From positions 1 to 52,323 of the forward strand of contig NZ_BARF01000070.1 in the NCBI RefSeq assembly GCF_000367365.1: a DNA stretch of 52,323 nt, read 5' to 3'. Shown here piece after piece: positions 9,100-17,432 of this stretch (positions are counted from its first letter, which is position 1; each line of letters starts with the position of its first letter). The notes beneath the pieces were generated by a model. That model was not told the origin of the DNA. It did no database searches and was given only the letters and a program-made list of their open reading frames with translations. Made by a program: the position numbers and the translations under genes. The DNA comes from Streptomyces prunicolor NBRC 13075. GTDB taxonomy: Bacteria; Actinomycetota; Actinomycetes; Streptomycetales; Streptomycetaceae.

Positions 9100-9115
9100 A
9101 TTGGTCTGCACCAAT
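9100..9115. promoter_or_regulatory. Putative DasR operator (dre) of the chitinase gene
   Basis: ATTGGTCTGCACCAAT is close to the DasR consensus A(C/G)TGGTCTAGACCA(C/G)T, differing mainly in the two central bases and the second/penultimate position. It lies 54 nt before the chitinase ATG, the usual position for dre sites in Streptomyces chitinase promoters, where the GntR-family regulator DasR acts and is relieved by GlcNAc-derived metabolites. Assignment rests on the match and the chitinase context. Confidence 0.78.
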
Positions 9116-9168
9116 ATCGCGCAGGGATTGAATCGATTCACCCCCATCCCCCTCTGTGGAGGTCGCGC

Positions 9169-10812
9169 ATGCGCACCCGACCGAGATCCCGCTCCCTCTT
9201 CTCCGCCCTCTCCACCGCCCTGCTGACCGGAGCCCTCGCGGCGGCCGGCCTCACCTCGGCGGCGGCCCCCGCGTCGGCGGCCTCCGCCCCGAATCCCTGG
9301 CCCGCCCATGTCTTCGCGCCGTACTTCGACGCGGGCTCGGGAAACGTTTCCCTCACCGACGTGGCCAACAACTACGGCACCAAGTTCTTCACCGCCGCGT
9401 TCGTCGACGGCCCCGGCTGTCAGTGGCAGGTGCCGGGCCAGTCCGCCCTCCAGTCGCAGATCGACGGCATCCGCGGCCTGGGCGGCGACGTCTCCATGTC
9501 CTTCGGCGGCTACACCGCCGACACCTCGCTCACCGAGATCGGCGACTCCTGCTCCAGCCCCGAGGCGGCGGCAGCGCAGATCGAGAACGTCATCACCACC
9601 TTCAACCTCTCGCACGTCGACTTCGACATCGAGTCGGCGTCCCTCACCAACTCCTCCGGCATCGACCGCCGCGACAAGGCCCTTGCCCAGGTGCGCAGTT
9701 GGGCCGCCAACAACGGCCGCTCGCTGTCGATCTCCGTCACCCTCCCCGCCCTCCCCAGCGGCCTCTCGGGCGACGGCCTGAACGTTCTCAACAACGCGCG
9801 CTCCAACGGCTTCACCCCGGACGTCGTCAACCTGATGACCATGGACTACGGCTCCTCGGGCACCGACATGGGCAACGCGGCCAACACGTCCGTGGACGCG
9901 GCGGCGAGCCAGGTCGCGAGCGCGTTCGGCATCTCCACCTCCGCCGCGTACGCCAAGCTCGGCAACACCCCGATGATCGGCCAGAACGACAGCGCGGGCG
10001 AGATCTTCACCCTCGACAACGCCCGCAGCGTCGAGGCGTTCGACGCCTCGCGGGGCATCGCGCTGGTGTCGTACTGGTCGCAGAACCGCGACAACGGCGG
10101 TTGCCCCGGCCAGACTTCGGCCTCCGGCAGCTGCAGCGGCGTCAGCCAGAACACCGGCGACTTCGCGCGGATCTTCCAGCCGTTCACCTCGGGCAGCAGC
10201 AGCGGTGGCGGGGGCACCGGCTCAACTGCACAGGCGTTGCCCGGGACTTGGGCCCAGTGCGCGAGCGAGAACGGCACCTGCGCGATCAGCGGCACGACGG
10301 CCGTCGCCTACGGCGCGAGCGGCAGGTTCAACTACGCGACGGAGACCGGCTCCACGCCGTGCACCAACGCGGTCTTTGGCGACCCGATCTCCGGCACCGC
10401 CAAGTCCTGCTACGGCCAGAGCACCCCGCCCGCGACCAACGTCTGGACCTCCTGCGCCACCGAGGGCGGCACCTGCGCCTTCTCCGGCGTGATGACGGTG
10501 GCCTACGGCGCGGGCAGTTCCTTCAACTACGCGACCCTGCCCGGCGGTACGGCATGCTCCAACGCCGTGTTCGGCGACCCGGCCTCCGGCACCGCCAAGT
10601 CCTGCTACCTGATCGGCGCCCCGCCGTCCTTCGCCACCTGGACCAACTGCGCGGCGGAAGACGGCACTTGCACCTTCTCCGGCACCCACGAGGTGGCGTA
10701 CGGCGCGGCCGGGCGGTACGTGTACCGGTCCGTGTCCGGATCCACCGGATGCGGCAACGCGGTCTTCGGTGACCCCATCTCCGGCACCGCGAAGTCCTGC
10801 TACGTGCAGTAG
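9169..10812 (+). CDS. Secreted GH18 chitinase with three C-terminal repeat modules
   Basis: Hydrolyses beta-1,4 bonds of chitin outside the cell. 547 aa from the ATG at 9169, chosen for its GTGGAGG ribosome site and immediate signal peptide (Arg-rich n-region, Leu/Ala core, PASAASA cleavage region). The GH18 domain spans about 42-345; the catalytic motif is DFDIE at 151-155 with E155 as acid/base. A Ser/Gly linker (about 345-353) leads to three similar units of about 60 aa, each with C...C spacing and the ending VFGDPxSGTAKSCY. The same triple module ends the GH16 protein downstream. The units are probably carbohydrate-binding, but I cannot give them a CBM number. A dre-like operator lies upstream. 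Confidence 0.94.
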   Translation: MRTRPRSRSLFSALSTALLTGALAAAGLTSAAAPASAASAPNPWPAHVFAPYFDAGSGNVSLTDVANNYGTKFFTAAFVDGPGCQWQVPGQSALQSQIDGIRGLGGDVSMSFGGYTADTSLTEIGDSCSSPEAAAAQIENVITTFNLSHVDFDIESASLTNSSGIDRRDKALAQVRSWAANNGRSLSISVTLPALPSGLSGDGLNVLNNARSNGFTPDVVNLMTMDYGSSGTDMGNAANTSVDAAASQVASAFGISTSAAYAKLGNTPMIGQNDSAGEIFTLDNARSVEAFDASRGIALVSYWSQNRDNGGCPGQTSASGSCSGVSQNTGDFARIFQPFTSGSSSGGGGTGSTAQALPGTWAQCASENGTCAISGTTAVAYGASGRFNYATETGSTPCTNAVFGDPISGTAKSCYGQSTPPATNVWTSCATEGGTCAFSGVMTVAYGAGSSFNYATLPGGTACSNAVFGDPASGTAKSCYLIGAPPSFATWTNCAAEDGTCTFSGTHEVAYGAAGRYVYRSVSGSTGCGNAVFGDPISGTAKSCYVQ

Positions 10813-10859
10813 CCGCACCTCTGAAGTCGCTGCCGATGGCCATGCCGATTCCGCTCGGT

Positions 10860-10894
10860 CGGCCGGTGGGTTGAACGTTTCAATCCACCGGCCG
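10860..10894. terminator. Terminator hairpin after the chitinase
   Basis: CGGCCGGTGG (10860-10869) pairs with CCACCGGCCG (10885-10894), and the stem extends inward through GTTGAA/TTTCAAT with a wobble pair. It separates the chitinase from the GH16 gene and suggests two transcripts. Confidence 0.75.
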
Positions 10895-10940
10895 CCGGGT
10901 TCTGCACGTTCCGCCAGATCCTCACATGGGAGGCCGGACG

Positions 10941-12515
10941 ATGTTCAGATCGATGCTCGGATCGAAGCTCGGATTGAAGCTCGGATTGAAGTTCGGATCG
11001 AAGGGCACCCGCACCACCGGACGCAGGCCGCGGTCGAGACGCCTGGTCTGGCTGGCGACCCTGGCCCCGATGGTCGCCCTGCTCTACGGCACCACGACCA
11101 CCCAGCCCGCGACGGCCGCCGCCCCCGGAGCCCCCTCCGGCTGGTCCACCGTCTTCACCGACGACTTCAACGGCTCGGCGGGATCGGCCCCTTCGTCGGC
11201 CAACTGGAAGTTCGACACCGGCCCGGGATCCAGCTTCGGGACCGGTGAGATCGAGACGATGACCGACTCCACGGCCAACACCCACCTCGACGGCAACGGC
11301 AACCTGAACATCACCGCGCTGGGCTCCGGCAGTTCGTGGACCTCGGGCCGGATCCAGACCCCGACCGCGAACGTGGGCGTACCGGCGGGCGGCAAGCTGG
11401 AGGTCGTCGCTTCCATCCAACAGCCCAGCCCCGCAGCCGGGTTGGGCTACTGGCCGGCGTTCTGGATGCTGGGCCCCGGCCAGTGGCCGGAGAACGGCGA
11501 GATCGACGTCATGGAGGACGTCAACGCCCTCTCCGACGTGGCCGGCACGATCCACTGCGGCACCTCCCCGGGCGGCCCCTGCAACGAGGGCACCGGAATC
11601 AGCAGCGGCCTGCGCGCCTGCTCCGGCTGCCAGAACGGCTTCCACACGTATTCGATGATCCTCGACCGCACCAACACGTCGGCGGAGACGATCACGTTCT
11701 ACCTGGACGGCAACGCCTACTACTCGGTCACCGAGGCCCAAGTGGGCACCGCCACCTGGCAGGCGGCCTTCGACCACAACCAGTCGATCATCCTGGACCT
11801 GGCGATGGGTGGCACATTCCCGGACGCGACATGCGGCTGCACCACGCCAACGGCGTCGACATCGTCGGGCGGCACCCTGAGCGTCGACTACGTGGCGGCG
11901 TACACGACGACCGGCGCCACAAGCTCCAACACCCAAGCTCTACCCGGCACTTGGACCCCATGCGCCTCCGAGAACGCCACCTGCGCACTCAACGGCACAT
12001 CGGCGGTGGCCTTCGGAGCGAACGGCCGCTTCAACTACACAACAACGACCGGCTCAACTCCCTGCACCACGACCGTATTCGGCGACCCGACGTCCGGAGT
12101 GGTGAAGTCCTGCTACGCGGAAGCGGCACCCCCGGCAACCAACATCTGGTCCCCGTGCGCGTCCGAGAACAACACCTGTTCCTTCTCCGGCGTGATGACG
12201 GTCGCGTACGGCGCCGCGGGTTCGTACCGCTACGCCACGCTCCCGGGCGGCACCCCCTGCACCAACGCGGTCTTCGGCGACCCGATCGCAGGCACGGCGA
12301 AGAGTTGCTACGTCGTATCGCCACCCCCGACCTTCGCGACCTGGACGACCTGCGCGGCGGAGAACGGCACCTGCTCCTTCTCCGGCACCCACGAGGTGGC
12401 GTACGGAGCGAACGGTCAGTACTTCTACGGCTCGTTCAACGGCGGAACCCCTTGCATCAACGGGGTGTTCGGTGACCCGGCATCAGGAGCGACGAAGACC
12501 TGTTACTACCAGTAA
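10941..12515 (+). CDS. Secreted GH16 beta-glucanase with three C-terminal repeat modules
   Basis: Glycoside hydrolase of 524 aa, likely an endo-beta-1,3(4)-glucanase. The GH16 signature EIDVME is at residues 187-192 (nucleophile E187, acid/base E192), within a jelly-roll domain at about 60-325. Start ATG at 10941 is preferred over 10926 because GGGAGG sits 7 nt before it. The n-region is encoded by five 12-bp tandem repeats (SMLG-SKLG-LKLG-LKFG pattern), followed by a hydrophobic core (LVWLATLAPMVALLYG) and a probable cleavage after ATAAA. Residues from about 333 onward are three units of about 60 aa nearly identical to those of the adjacent chitinase. Together the pair looks aimed at fungal cell walls (chitin plus beta-glucan); that is inference. 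Confidence 0.93.
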   Translation: MFRSMLGSKLGLKLGLKFGSKGTRTTGRRPRSRRLVWLATLAPMVALLYGTTTTQPATAAAPGAPSGWSTVFTDDFNGSAGSAPSSANWKFDTGPGSSFGTGEIETMTDSTANTHLDGNGNLNITALGSGSSWTSGRIQTPTANVGVPAGGKLEVVASIQQPSPAAGLGYWPAFWMLGPGQWPENGEIDVMEDVNALSDVAGTIHCGTSPGGPCNEGTGISSGLRACSGCQNGFHTYSMILDRTNTSAETITFYLDGNAYYSVTEAQVGTATWQAAFDHNQSIILDLAMGGTFPDATCGCTTPTASTSSGGTLSVDYVAAYTTTGATSSNTQALPGTWTPCASENATCALNGTSAVAFGANGRFNYTTTTGSTPCTTTVFGDPTSGVVKSCYAEAAPPATNIWSPCASENNTCSFSGVMTVAYGAAGSYRYATLPGGTPCTNAVFGDPIAGTAKSCYVVSPPPTFATWTTCAAENGTCSFSGTHEVAYGANGQYFYGSFNGGTPCINGVFGDPASGATKTCYYQ

Positions 12516-12844
12516 CAATGTGCAGGTGGGAGGCCCGCCGTTACTCACTTTCGGGTGACGCTCCCGGCGGGCCCGGGGTGGCGCACCGTGGCGAAAGCGG
12601 AACCCGGCCCAGTGCCCACAAGGCCTGTCACCCCGCCAGGGCGTCAACCTGGTGCATCACGCGCATAAATGGACGGTACAGCCGACAGTCACGGAAATAC
12701 GACCGACTCGTAACACGATTCACGTATCGCTCATATCCCGTCCGTGTGGTGGAGAAGGTGTGGGTGTGCGGCCAACAGGCCGCCACCCGCACACCGCACA
12801 GCCCGGGGTCCGGCCGTAGCCGTATCCAGGGAAGTGCCCGCACC
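12516..12844. other. Intergenic region with terminator
   Basis: About 330 bp. A hairpin directly after the GH16 stop (GGCCCGCCG 12532-12540 with CGGCGGGCC 12565-12573) is a probable terminator. The segment 12655-12750 is less GC-rich and probably holds the promoter of the next gene, but no clear boxes can be assigned. The reading frame open through here has no coding character. Confidence 0.6.
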
Positions 12845-13402
12845 ATGCTGGGGGAACCCGTGACCTCTTCACCTTCCGTGTCCGTCCGCCGTCTGGCCGC
12901 AGCCGCTCTGGCTGCCGGCGCTCTCGTCGGCGCGGCGGCACTGCCGGCGACCGCGGCCGACCACGCGGCCCGGCCGAGCGTGGAGATCAGCCGCGTGCAA
13001 GCCGACTCTCCGGGGCCGGACGACCGCTCCGCCCGTTCGCTGAACAACGAGTGGGTGGAGATCACCAACCACGACCGTCGCAGCGTCAACCTCGACGGCT
13101 GGAAGCTGTCGAGCAAGGACGGCAAGACCTACACCTTCCGCCACTACCGCCTCGACGGCCACGCCACCGTCCGCGTCCACACCGGAAAGGGCCGCGACAC
13201 CGCCCACGACGTCTACCAGGACCGCCGCGACTACGCCTGGGACAACCGCTCCGACACCGCCACCCTCCGCAACGACCACCGCCGCCTCGTGGACGACAAG
13301 TCCTGGGGCGGCCACGGGGGCGGCGGCCACAATGGAGGCGGCGGTCACAACGGTGGCGGCGGGCACGAGGGTGGCGGCCACGGTGGTGGGGGCCACCGCT
13401 GA
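12845..13402 (+). CDS. Secreted lamin-tail-domain protein with Gly/His-rich tail
   Basis: Small secreted protein of 185 aa. Signal peptide: SVRRLAAAALAAGALVGAAA to about residue 38 (ATA-AD cleavage). A compact lamin-tail domain follows (about 45-150: VEISRVQAD, NNEWVEITNHD, NLDGWKLSSKDG, TYTFRHY), a beta-sandwich often found on secreted nucleases. The last about 30 residues are GGHNGGGGHEGG-type repeats with His about every 4-6 residues, which could bind metal. GTG at 12860 with GGGGGA just before it is an alternative start that would still keep the signal peptide. Function unknown. It stands alone between terminators. Confidence 0.82.
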   Translation: MLGEPVTSSPSVSVRRLAAAALAAGALVGAAALPATAADHAARPSVEISRVQADSPGPDDRSARSLNNEWVEITNHDRRSVNLDGWKLSSKDGKTYTFRHYRLDGHATVRVHTGKGRDTAHDVYQDRRDYAWDNRSDTATLRNDHRRLVDDKSWGGHGGGGHNGGGGHNGGGGHEGGGHGGGGHR

Positions 13403-13422
13403 CCACCTGCACCATGACGTCA

Positions 13423-13454
13423 GGGCGTCATGACGCTACGACGCCATGACGCCC
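13423..13454. terminator. Terminator hairpin after the lamin-tail protein
   Basis: GGGCGTCATG (13423-13432) pairs with CATGACGCCC (13445-13454). The area is full of GTCATGACG-like words, so alternative pairings exist. Confidence 0.65.
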
Positions 13455-13473
13455 GAGCAGTGACGTGACACCC

Positions 13474-13508
13474 GCGGCGCGCTTCCCCAACCAGGGGCGG
13501 CGCGCCGC
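13474..13508. terminator. Second hairpin in the same gap
   Basis: GCGGCGCGC (13474-13482) pairs with GCGCGCCGC (13500-13508), with an inner CCCC/GGGG. It is followed by TTGTTG on the plus strand. Probably part of a double terminator shielding the NTPase gene. Confidence 0.65.
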
Positions 13509-13618
13509 TTGTTGCTGCGCCGGCCGGTCAACGGGGCGGGCTCCCAGGTCGGTTGTACGGCTCCTGGGATAAAATCACGTCGGCTGCTGATCGTCGCGGT
13601 CGTACCGAAGAGGGAGCC

Positions 13619-15637
13619 ATGTGGCGAACGCTGACCAGTGCGGTCGCCGGTCTGCTCGTGCTGTTCGTCGGCAGTCTCGCCTTCAACGCGGCGTCCGGCC
13701 AGAGCCGTTGGCCGGGACCGCTCGACTTCGTGCGCGTCCACCCGTGGGTGGTGCTCCTCGTCCTGATCCCGCTGGCGCTCATCGGGTTGTGGCAGGTGCC
13801 GCGCCGCGACGGTGCACAGGAACCGCTCGCGCCTGCTACGTACCGACTGCCGCCGCGCAACACCAACTTCACCGGCCGCGACGCCACGTTGCGGGAGATG
13901 CGGCAGCGCCTCACCTCGGTGAACGACGTGGCGATGCTCGTCGAGCACGGGATGGGTGGCGTCGGCAAGACCCAGCTCGCCGTCGAGTACGCGTACCGCC
14001 ACCTGTCCAAGTACCGGTTCGTAGCGTTCGTGGATGCCGAGAACCCCGATCTGGTGGCGTCCCAATTCGTTTCGCTGGCCGGGGAGTTGGGGATGACGGA
14101 GGTGAGCTCCGGCCAGGTCATCCCGCGGGTGTACGGCAAGTTGGTGGACCGTAGGCCCTGGCTGATGATCTTCGACAACGCGGAGAAACCGGGCACGCTC
14201 ACACACGCGCTGCCCTCCGGCGCCCCCGCGAGCAACGGCCATGTCATCGTCACGACCAGGGTGAGCGGCTGGTCGGGCAGAGCCGGCACCATCGACCTGG
14301 ACGTGTTCACCAGGCGAGAGTCGGTGGAACTGCTGGTCCGACGGGTGCCCGGCATGACCGAGGCGGTGGCGGACCTGATCGCCGAGCAACTGGGCGACCT
14401 GCCACTGGCGTTGGAGCAGGCGGCCGGGTACATGGGCTACAACAACACAACGCCCGAGGAGTACTTGACCCTGCTGACGTCACGTCTGGAGGACATGATC
14501 GCGCAGGGTGAGCTGACCGACCGGCCGACGGTGGTGGTCGCGACCCTGTGGCGGCTCAGCGTGCGCAGACTGGAGACGGACCAGGCCCAGGCCGTACGTC
14601 TGCTGGAACTGTGCGCCCTGTTGGCGCCGGAACCGATCCCGCTCGACCTGTTCACCGGCAGCCCCGAAACGCTGAACGGAGTCGCGACCGACCCGCTGGC
14701 GTGGGACACGACGGTCGGCGCCCTGGCCGGCATGGGCCTCGTCCGGCGCGGGACCGGATCCCTGCTGCTGCACCGGCTGGTACAGGCCGCCACCCGCGCC
14801 TCGATGTCGCCCCAGGCACACACCGACGCCCGCGTCCACCTCTCTCGTGCGCTGCTCGCGGCCGTGCCGCACGACATCCACGGCGACCCGGACGCGAAAC
14901 CGCGGTGGCAGAAGCTGCTCCCGCACGTCATCGCGGTGACCAAGGACGATCCACCGGCCGAATGCGCCGCGGAGACCGCGGTGTTGCTGAGGCTGGCGTC
15001 GACGTACCTCATCCAACTCGGGGACTGCCCACTCGCACTGCCCCTGTGCGAACGTGCTCTCGCGATCGACGAGTCGCTCGACGACCGGGACGCGGAGATC
15101 GGCTTCGACCTGATCACCCTGTCGCAGATCCACCGCGACCTCGGCGCGACGGAGAGAGCCCGCCCACTGGCGGAACGCGCGCTGCACCTGCACGAGTCCA
15201 GCCTGCCGGCGGACAGCCCCGCCATCGCGACGGACCTGGCCACACTCGCGCGGCTTCACTCCCTTCTCGGCGACCCCGAGGCGGCGCGCCCACTAGCCGA
15301 ACGGGCCCTACAGATCGACGAGGCCGCCTACGGTCCGGACGACCCGTACGTGAGCTTCGACCTGATAGCCCTGGCGAACGTCCACGTCGACCTCGGCGAC
15401 CACGCCACAGCCGAGCCGCTGATCTCACGCTCGCTCCGGATCCGCGAGGCCAACTACGCACCGGACCACCTGTACATCGGGTACGTGCTGCTGTTCAAGG
15501 CCAAGGTCCTGCACGCGCTGAACGACCCGAACGCAGGGGACTTCGCGGGCCGGGGTGCACAGATCCTCCAGACGCGACTGGGCAGGGCCCACCCCAAGAC
15601 GGAGGATGCGTTCGCCATGGTCGATCGTCTGCGTTGA
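13619..15637 (+). CDS. Membrane-anchored NB-ARC (STAND) NTPase with TPR domain
   Basis: 672 aa from the ATG at 13619, chosen over an upstream in-frame start because AGGGAG sits 3-4 nt before it. Two membrane segments (about 5-25 and 42-60) precede a cytoplasmic NB-ARC domain with P-loop GMGGVGKT (111-118), Walker B-like WLMIFDNAE (about 181-189) and the GLPL-type motif LGDLPLALEQAAGY. Residues from about 440 are tetratricopeptide repeats with recurring 'ARPLAERALxIDE' helices. STAND proteins of this shape act as ligand-triggered switches or scaffolds. No effector domain or partner gene is visible, so the role is unknown. Solitary gene at the edge of the mobile-DNA region. Confidence 0.88.
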   Translation: MWRTLTSAVAGLLVLFVGSLAFNAASGQSRWPGPLDFVRVHPWVVLLVLIPLALIGLWQVPRRDGAQEPLAPATYRLPPRNTNFTGRDATLREMRQRLTSVNDVAMLVEHGMGGVGKTQLAVEYAYRHLSKYRFVAFVDAENPDLVASQFVSLAGELGMTEVSSGQVIPRVYGKLVDRRPWLMIFDNAEKPGTLTHALPSGAPASNGHVIVTTRVSGWSGRAGTIDLDVFTRRESVELLVRRVPGMTEAVADLIAEQLGDLPLALEQAAGYMGYNNTTPEEYLTLLTSRLEDMIAQGELTDRPTVVVATLWRLSVRRLETDQAQAVRLLELCALLAPEPIPLDLFTGSPETLNGVATDPLAWDTTVGALAGMGLVRRGTGSLLLHRLVQAATRASMSPQAHTDARVHLSRALLAAVPHDIHGDPDAKPRWQKLLPHVIAVTKDDPPAECAAETAVLLRLASTYLIQLGDCPLALPLCERALAIDESLDDRDAEIGFDLITLSQIHRDLGATERARPLAERALHLHESSLPADSPAIATDLATLARLHSLLGDPEAARPLAERALQIDEAAYGPDDPYVSFDLIALANVHVDLGDHATAEPLISRSLRIREANYAPDHLYIGYVLLFKAKVLHALNDPNAGDFAGRGAQILQTRLGRAHPKTEDAFAMVDRLR

Positions 15638-15644
15638 CGGCGCT

Positions 15645-15900
15645 GCGGAGCTGAACGCCTTTGGGCACGGTCTCGTTGACTTGGGCCGAGTGCCCGTCCG
15701 CCACGACCGAACGTCTCGCAGAACTCCTTCGCCTCGCACTGGCAAGCGGACTCGGCCGGGACAGCGACGGGGGCAAGGCGCCGGTGCGCTCGCTGATCAG
15801 CTCGTGTTGCTCGAGTTGGGCTGTGACTTCCCCGGCCTGATGACCGATGTGGCTGTCTTCGGCAACGGCATGGTGCAGCTTGGGACCTCTGGATGGAGCG
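15645..15900 (+). pseudogene. Decayed, fused copy of the tandem 106-aa paralogue genes
   Basis: The first part reads ELNAFGHGLVDLGRV, matching the gene at 23727-24047 (VNAFGHGLVDLGRV), then loses frame; its DNA continues to match through CTCGCACTGGCAAGCGGA. The second part reads GALADQLVLLELGCDFPGL, then VFGNGMVQLGT, matching the gene at 24052-24372 (TLADQLVLLGLDSDFAGL, VFGDGVVQLGT). The remnant therefore keeps the end of the first gene joined to the middle of the second, in the same order as the intact pair about 8 kb away. It lies outside the integrated element. Confidence 0.85.
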
Positions 15901-16129
15901 GCCGGCGCTCACGGCTGAATCATCAGCCGCGAGCGGAGCGAGCCTTGATCTTCAGCCCACAGCCCAAACATGTCGGGGGCTTCGTGGTGTCTCGGCCGTG
16001 CGTCGACGGTCGTTGGTTGCGGGGTGCACCTTCTGCGTTGTGTGCAGCGGCGGCAATAGATGCACGCATCATGCGGTCCGTCCGATTTCCCTCTTAGCAC
16101 GAAGGCCCTGGGCTATCGACCCTCGCGGT

Positions 16130-16513
16130 ATGGGGGCTTTAGGAGAAGGACCGCGCAGGTTGAGGGACAGGCAGTCACGCTGCCTGTACTGCGGCCTACT
16201 GGCTGACCGTGTAGCGACGCTGGACCATGACTGGGTACTGCTCGAGCCAGAGATGGAGCCACTGGCCCACACTGTGCCGGCGGAGCATCGGTGGATCGTG
16301 CTGTCTGATGGGCGGGTGACGGTCTACGGCGTGTGCCCGCCGGATCCGTTTCAGCGGTGTCGTATTGAGCACCGGCTTGCCTGCTCGGCACAACCGCTGC
16401 CCGATCTCTGGCCATGGTTGACGAGCCTGCGGGTCGAGAACGGGCGTCAGGTGGAACGCCAGAAGGATCCCGAATCACCACAACCCCCGGAAACATTGCC
16501 GGATACCGGGTGA
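16130..16513 (+). CDS. Small DUF6083-like protein
   Basis: 127 aa. The core has CLYCG near the N-terminus, DHDWVLLEPEME, VPAEHRWIVLSDGRVTVYG and CRIEHRLACSAQPLP. The spaced Cys/His residues suggest zinc binding, and the pattern resembles DUF6083 proteins common in Streptomyces and their mobile elements. An AGGAGAAGGA stretch at 16141-16150 could instead serve a TTG start at 16160, which would trim ten residues. Context is a decayed mobile region. Function unknown. Confidence 0.65.
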   Translation: MGALGEGPRRLRDRQSRCLYCGLLADRVATLDHDWVLLEPEMEPLAHTVPAEHRWIVLSDGRVTVYGVCPPDPFQRCRIEHRLACSAQPLPDLWPWLTSLRVENGRQVERQKDPESPQPPETLPDTG

Positions 16514-16679
16514 GGGTGCCTCGATCTCACGGCGCCAACGGCCCCCGTGATTACTTGGGTTGACCTGGTCCAACACCCCAAGATCCTTTCCATGAACAGT
16601 CCACAGAGGCCGTCTCGGGGTCGCTAAGCGCCGCATACGCCTGCGCCAACGCGCTGACGGCGGGGTGTTCAGGCACCTC

Positions 16680-17047
16680 ATGAATGGCTGCTACCTCAAG
16701 GGTGAGGCCATCACCCCGGACGAAGCCGCAGTGGCCCTGCGGCTGATCCTGACGCGCAGCTCGGCCCCGGACTCCTGGGAGCGGGAGATGGCCGCGCTAC
16801 GTCAGGCCGCGCGGGACATCCTCGTCGTTCGAGTAGCGCGTCCGCCGTCCAAGTCGCCCACCTCTACCGCGTCGACTGGGCGAAGCCGGTGCGGCCGATG
16901 CCCTCGCGGAAGCGGGGTGCGCTCGCCCTGGCGATGCTTGCTCGCCGTACCTGCCCCAAGTGTCATGTGATCTACGGCTATTGCCTCCCTACGTCGCTCG
17001 GGATGTGCATCCTCTGCGCGTACCCCGATGATCAGCGCGCTGCGTGA
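16680..17047 (+). pseudogene. Fragments of two small mobile-element genes (second is a zinc-ribbon protein)
   Basis: The first frame gives MNGCYLKGEAITPDEAAVAL and on through DSWEREMAALRQAARDILVV, a clean small-protein start, then runs into nonsense. In another frame from about 16859 the sequence reads HLYRVDWAKPVRPMPSRKRG and then RRTCPKCHVIYGYCLPTSLG, MCILCAYP, to a stop at 17045-17047. The latter is the C-terminal zinc ribbon (CxxC...CxxC) of the RRQRL-motif zinc-binding proteins I associate with Streptomyces integrative elements, lacking its N-terminus. A deletion has joined the two. Confidence 0.65.
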
Positions 17048-17048
17048 C

Positions 17049-17207
17049 CTACCAGATGTCCAGAAGCTCGGCGACGGCCTCCATGATTCGGTTCTTGCGG
17101 CGGTGCGCCTTGCTGCAATAACGCCGCTTGCGCCAGCGGCTTTCCGGCTGCTGCACCGGCTCGCCGCACCACTCGCACGGCCGCGTCTTGAACTCGGATT
17201 TCCCCAC
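17049..17207 (-). CDS. Very small zinc-finger protein
   Basis: About 52 aa if started at the GTG at 17207. Contains RPCEWCGEPVQQP, then RRYCSKAHRRKNR: a CxxC...CxxxH zinc finger of a kind common in actinobacterial mobile elements. It ends EAVAELLDIW. The frame remains open further upstream with no clear start, so the N-terminus is uncertain. It converges on the zinc-ribbon fragment with only 1 nt between the ends. Confidence 0.55.
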   Translation of the reverse strand: MGKSEFKTRPCEWCGEPVQQPESRWRKRRYCSKAHRRKNRIMEAVAELLDIW

Positions 17208-17432
17208 GCCACCCCCCGTAGCACCCCGTGCGGGGTCCGTTCGCCCACCTCCTGCAGCGACAGCTGGACCCCGCCTTTCCTCCCATGGGAAGGAACCTTC
17301 AGTGAAGCACTCCGACGACGAGAACGAACTGTTCCACCGGCCCGAAGCTGAGATGACCGACGACTCCGGTGCCGAGGTGGTCGACCTCGGCAAGGCCCGT
17401 ACCGCGCGACTAGGGCCTGTGTGAGGTTGTGA

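Noticed and set aside
12518..12844. N-terminal extension of the lamin-tail protein
   Set aside because: It passes over the glucanase terminator and a Cys/Arg-rich stretch; the signal peptide begins only after 12845.
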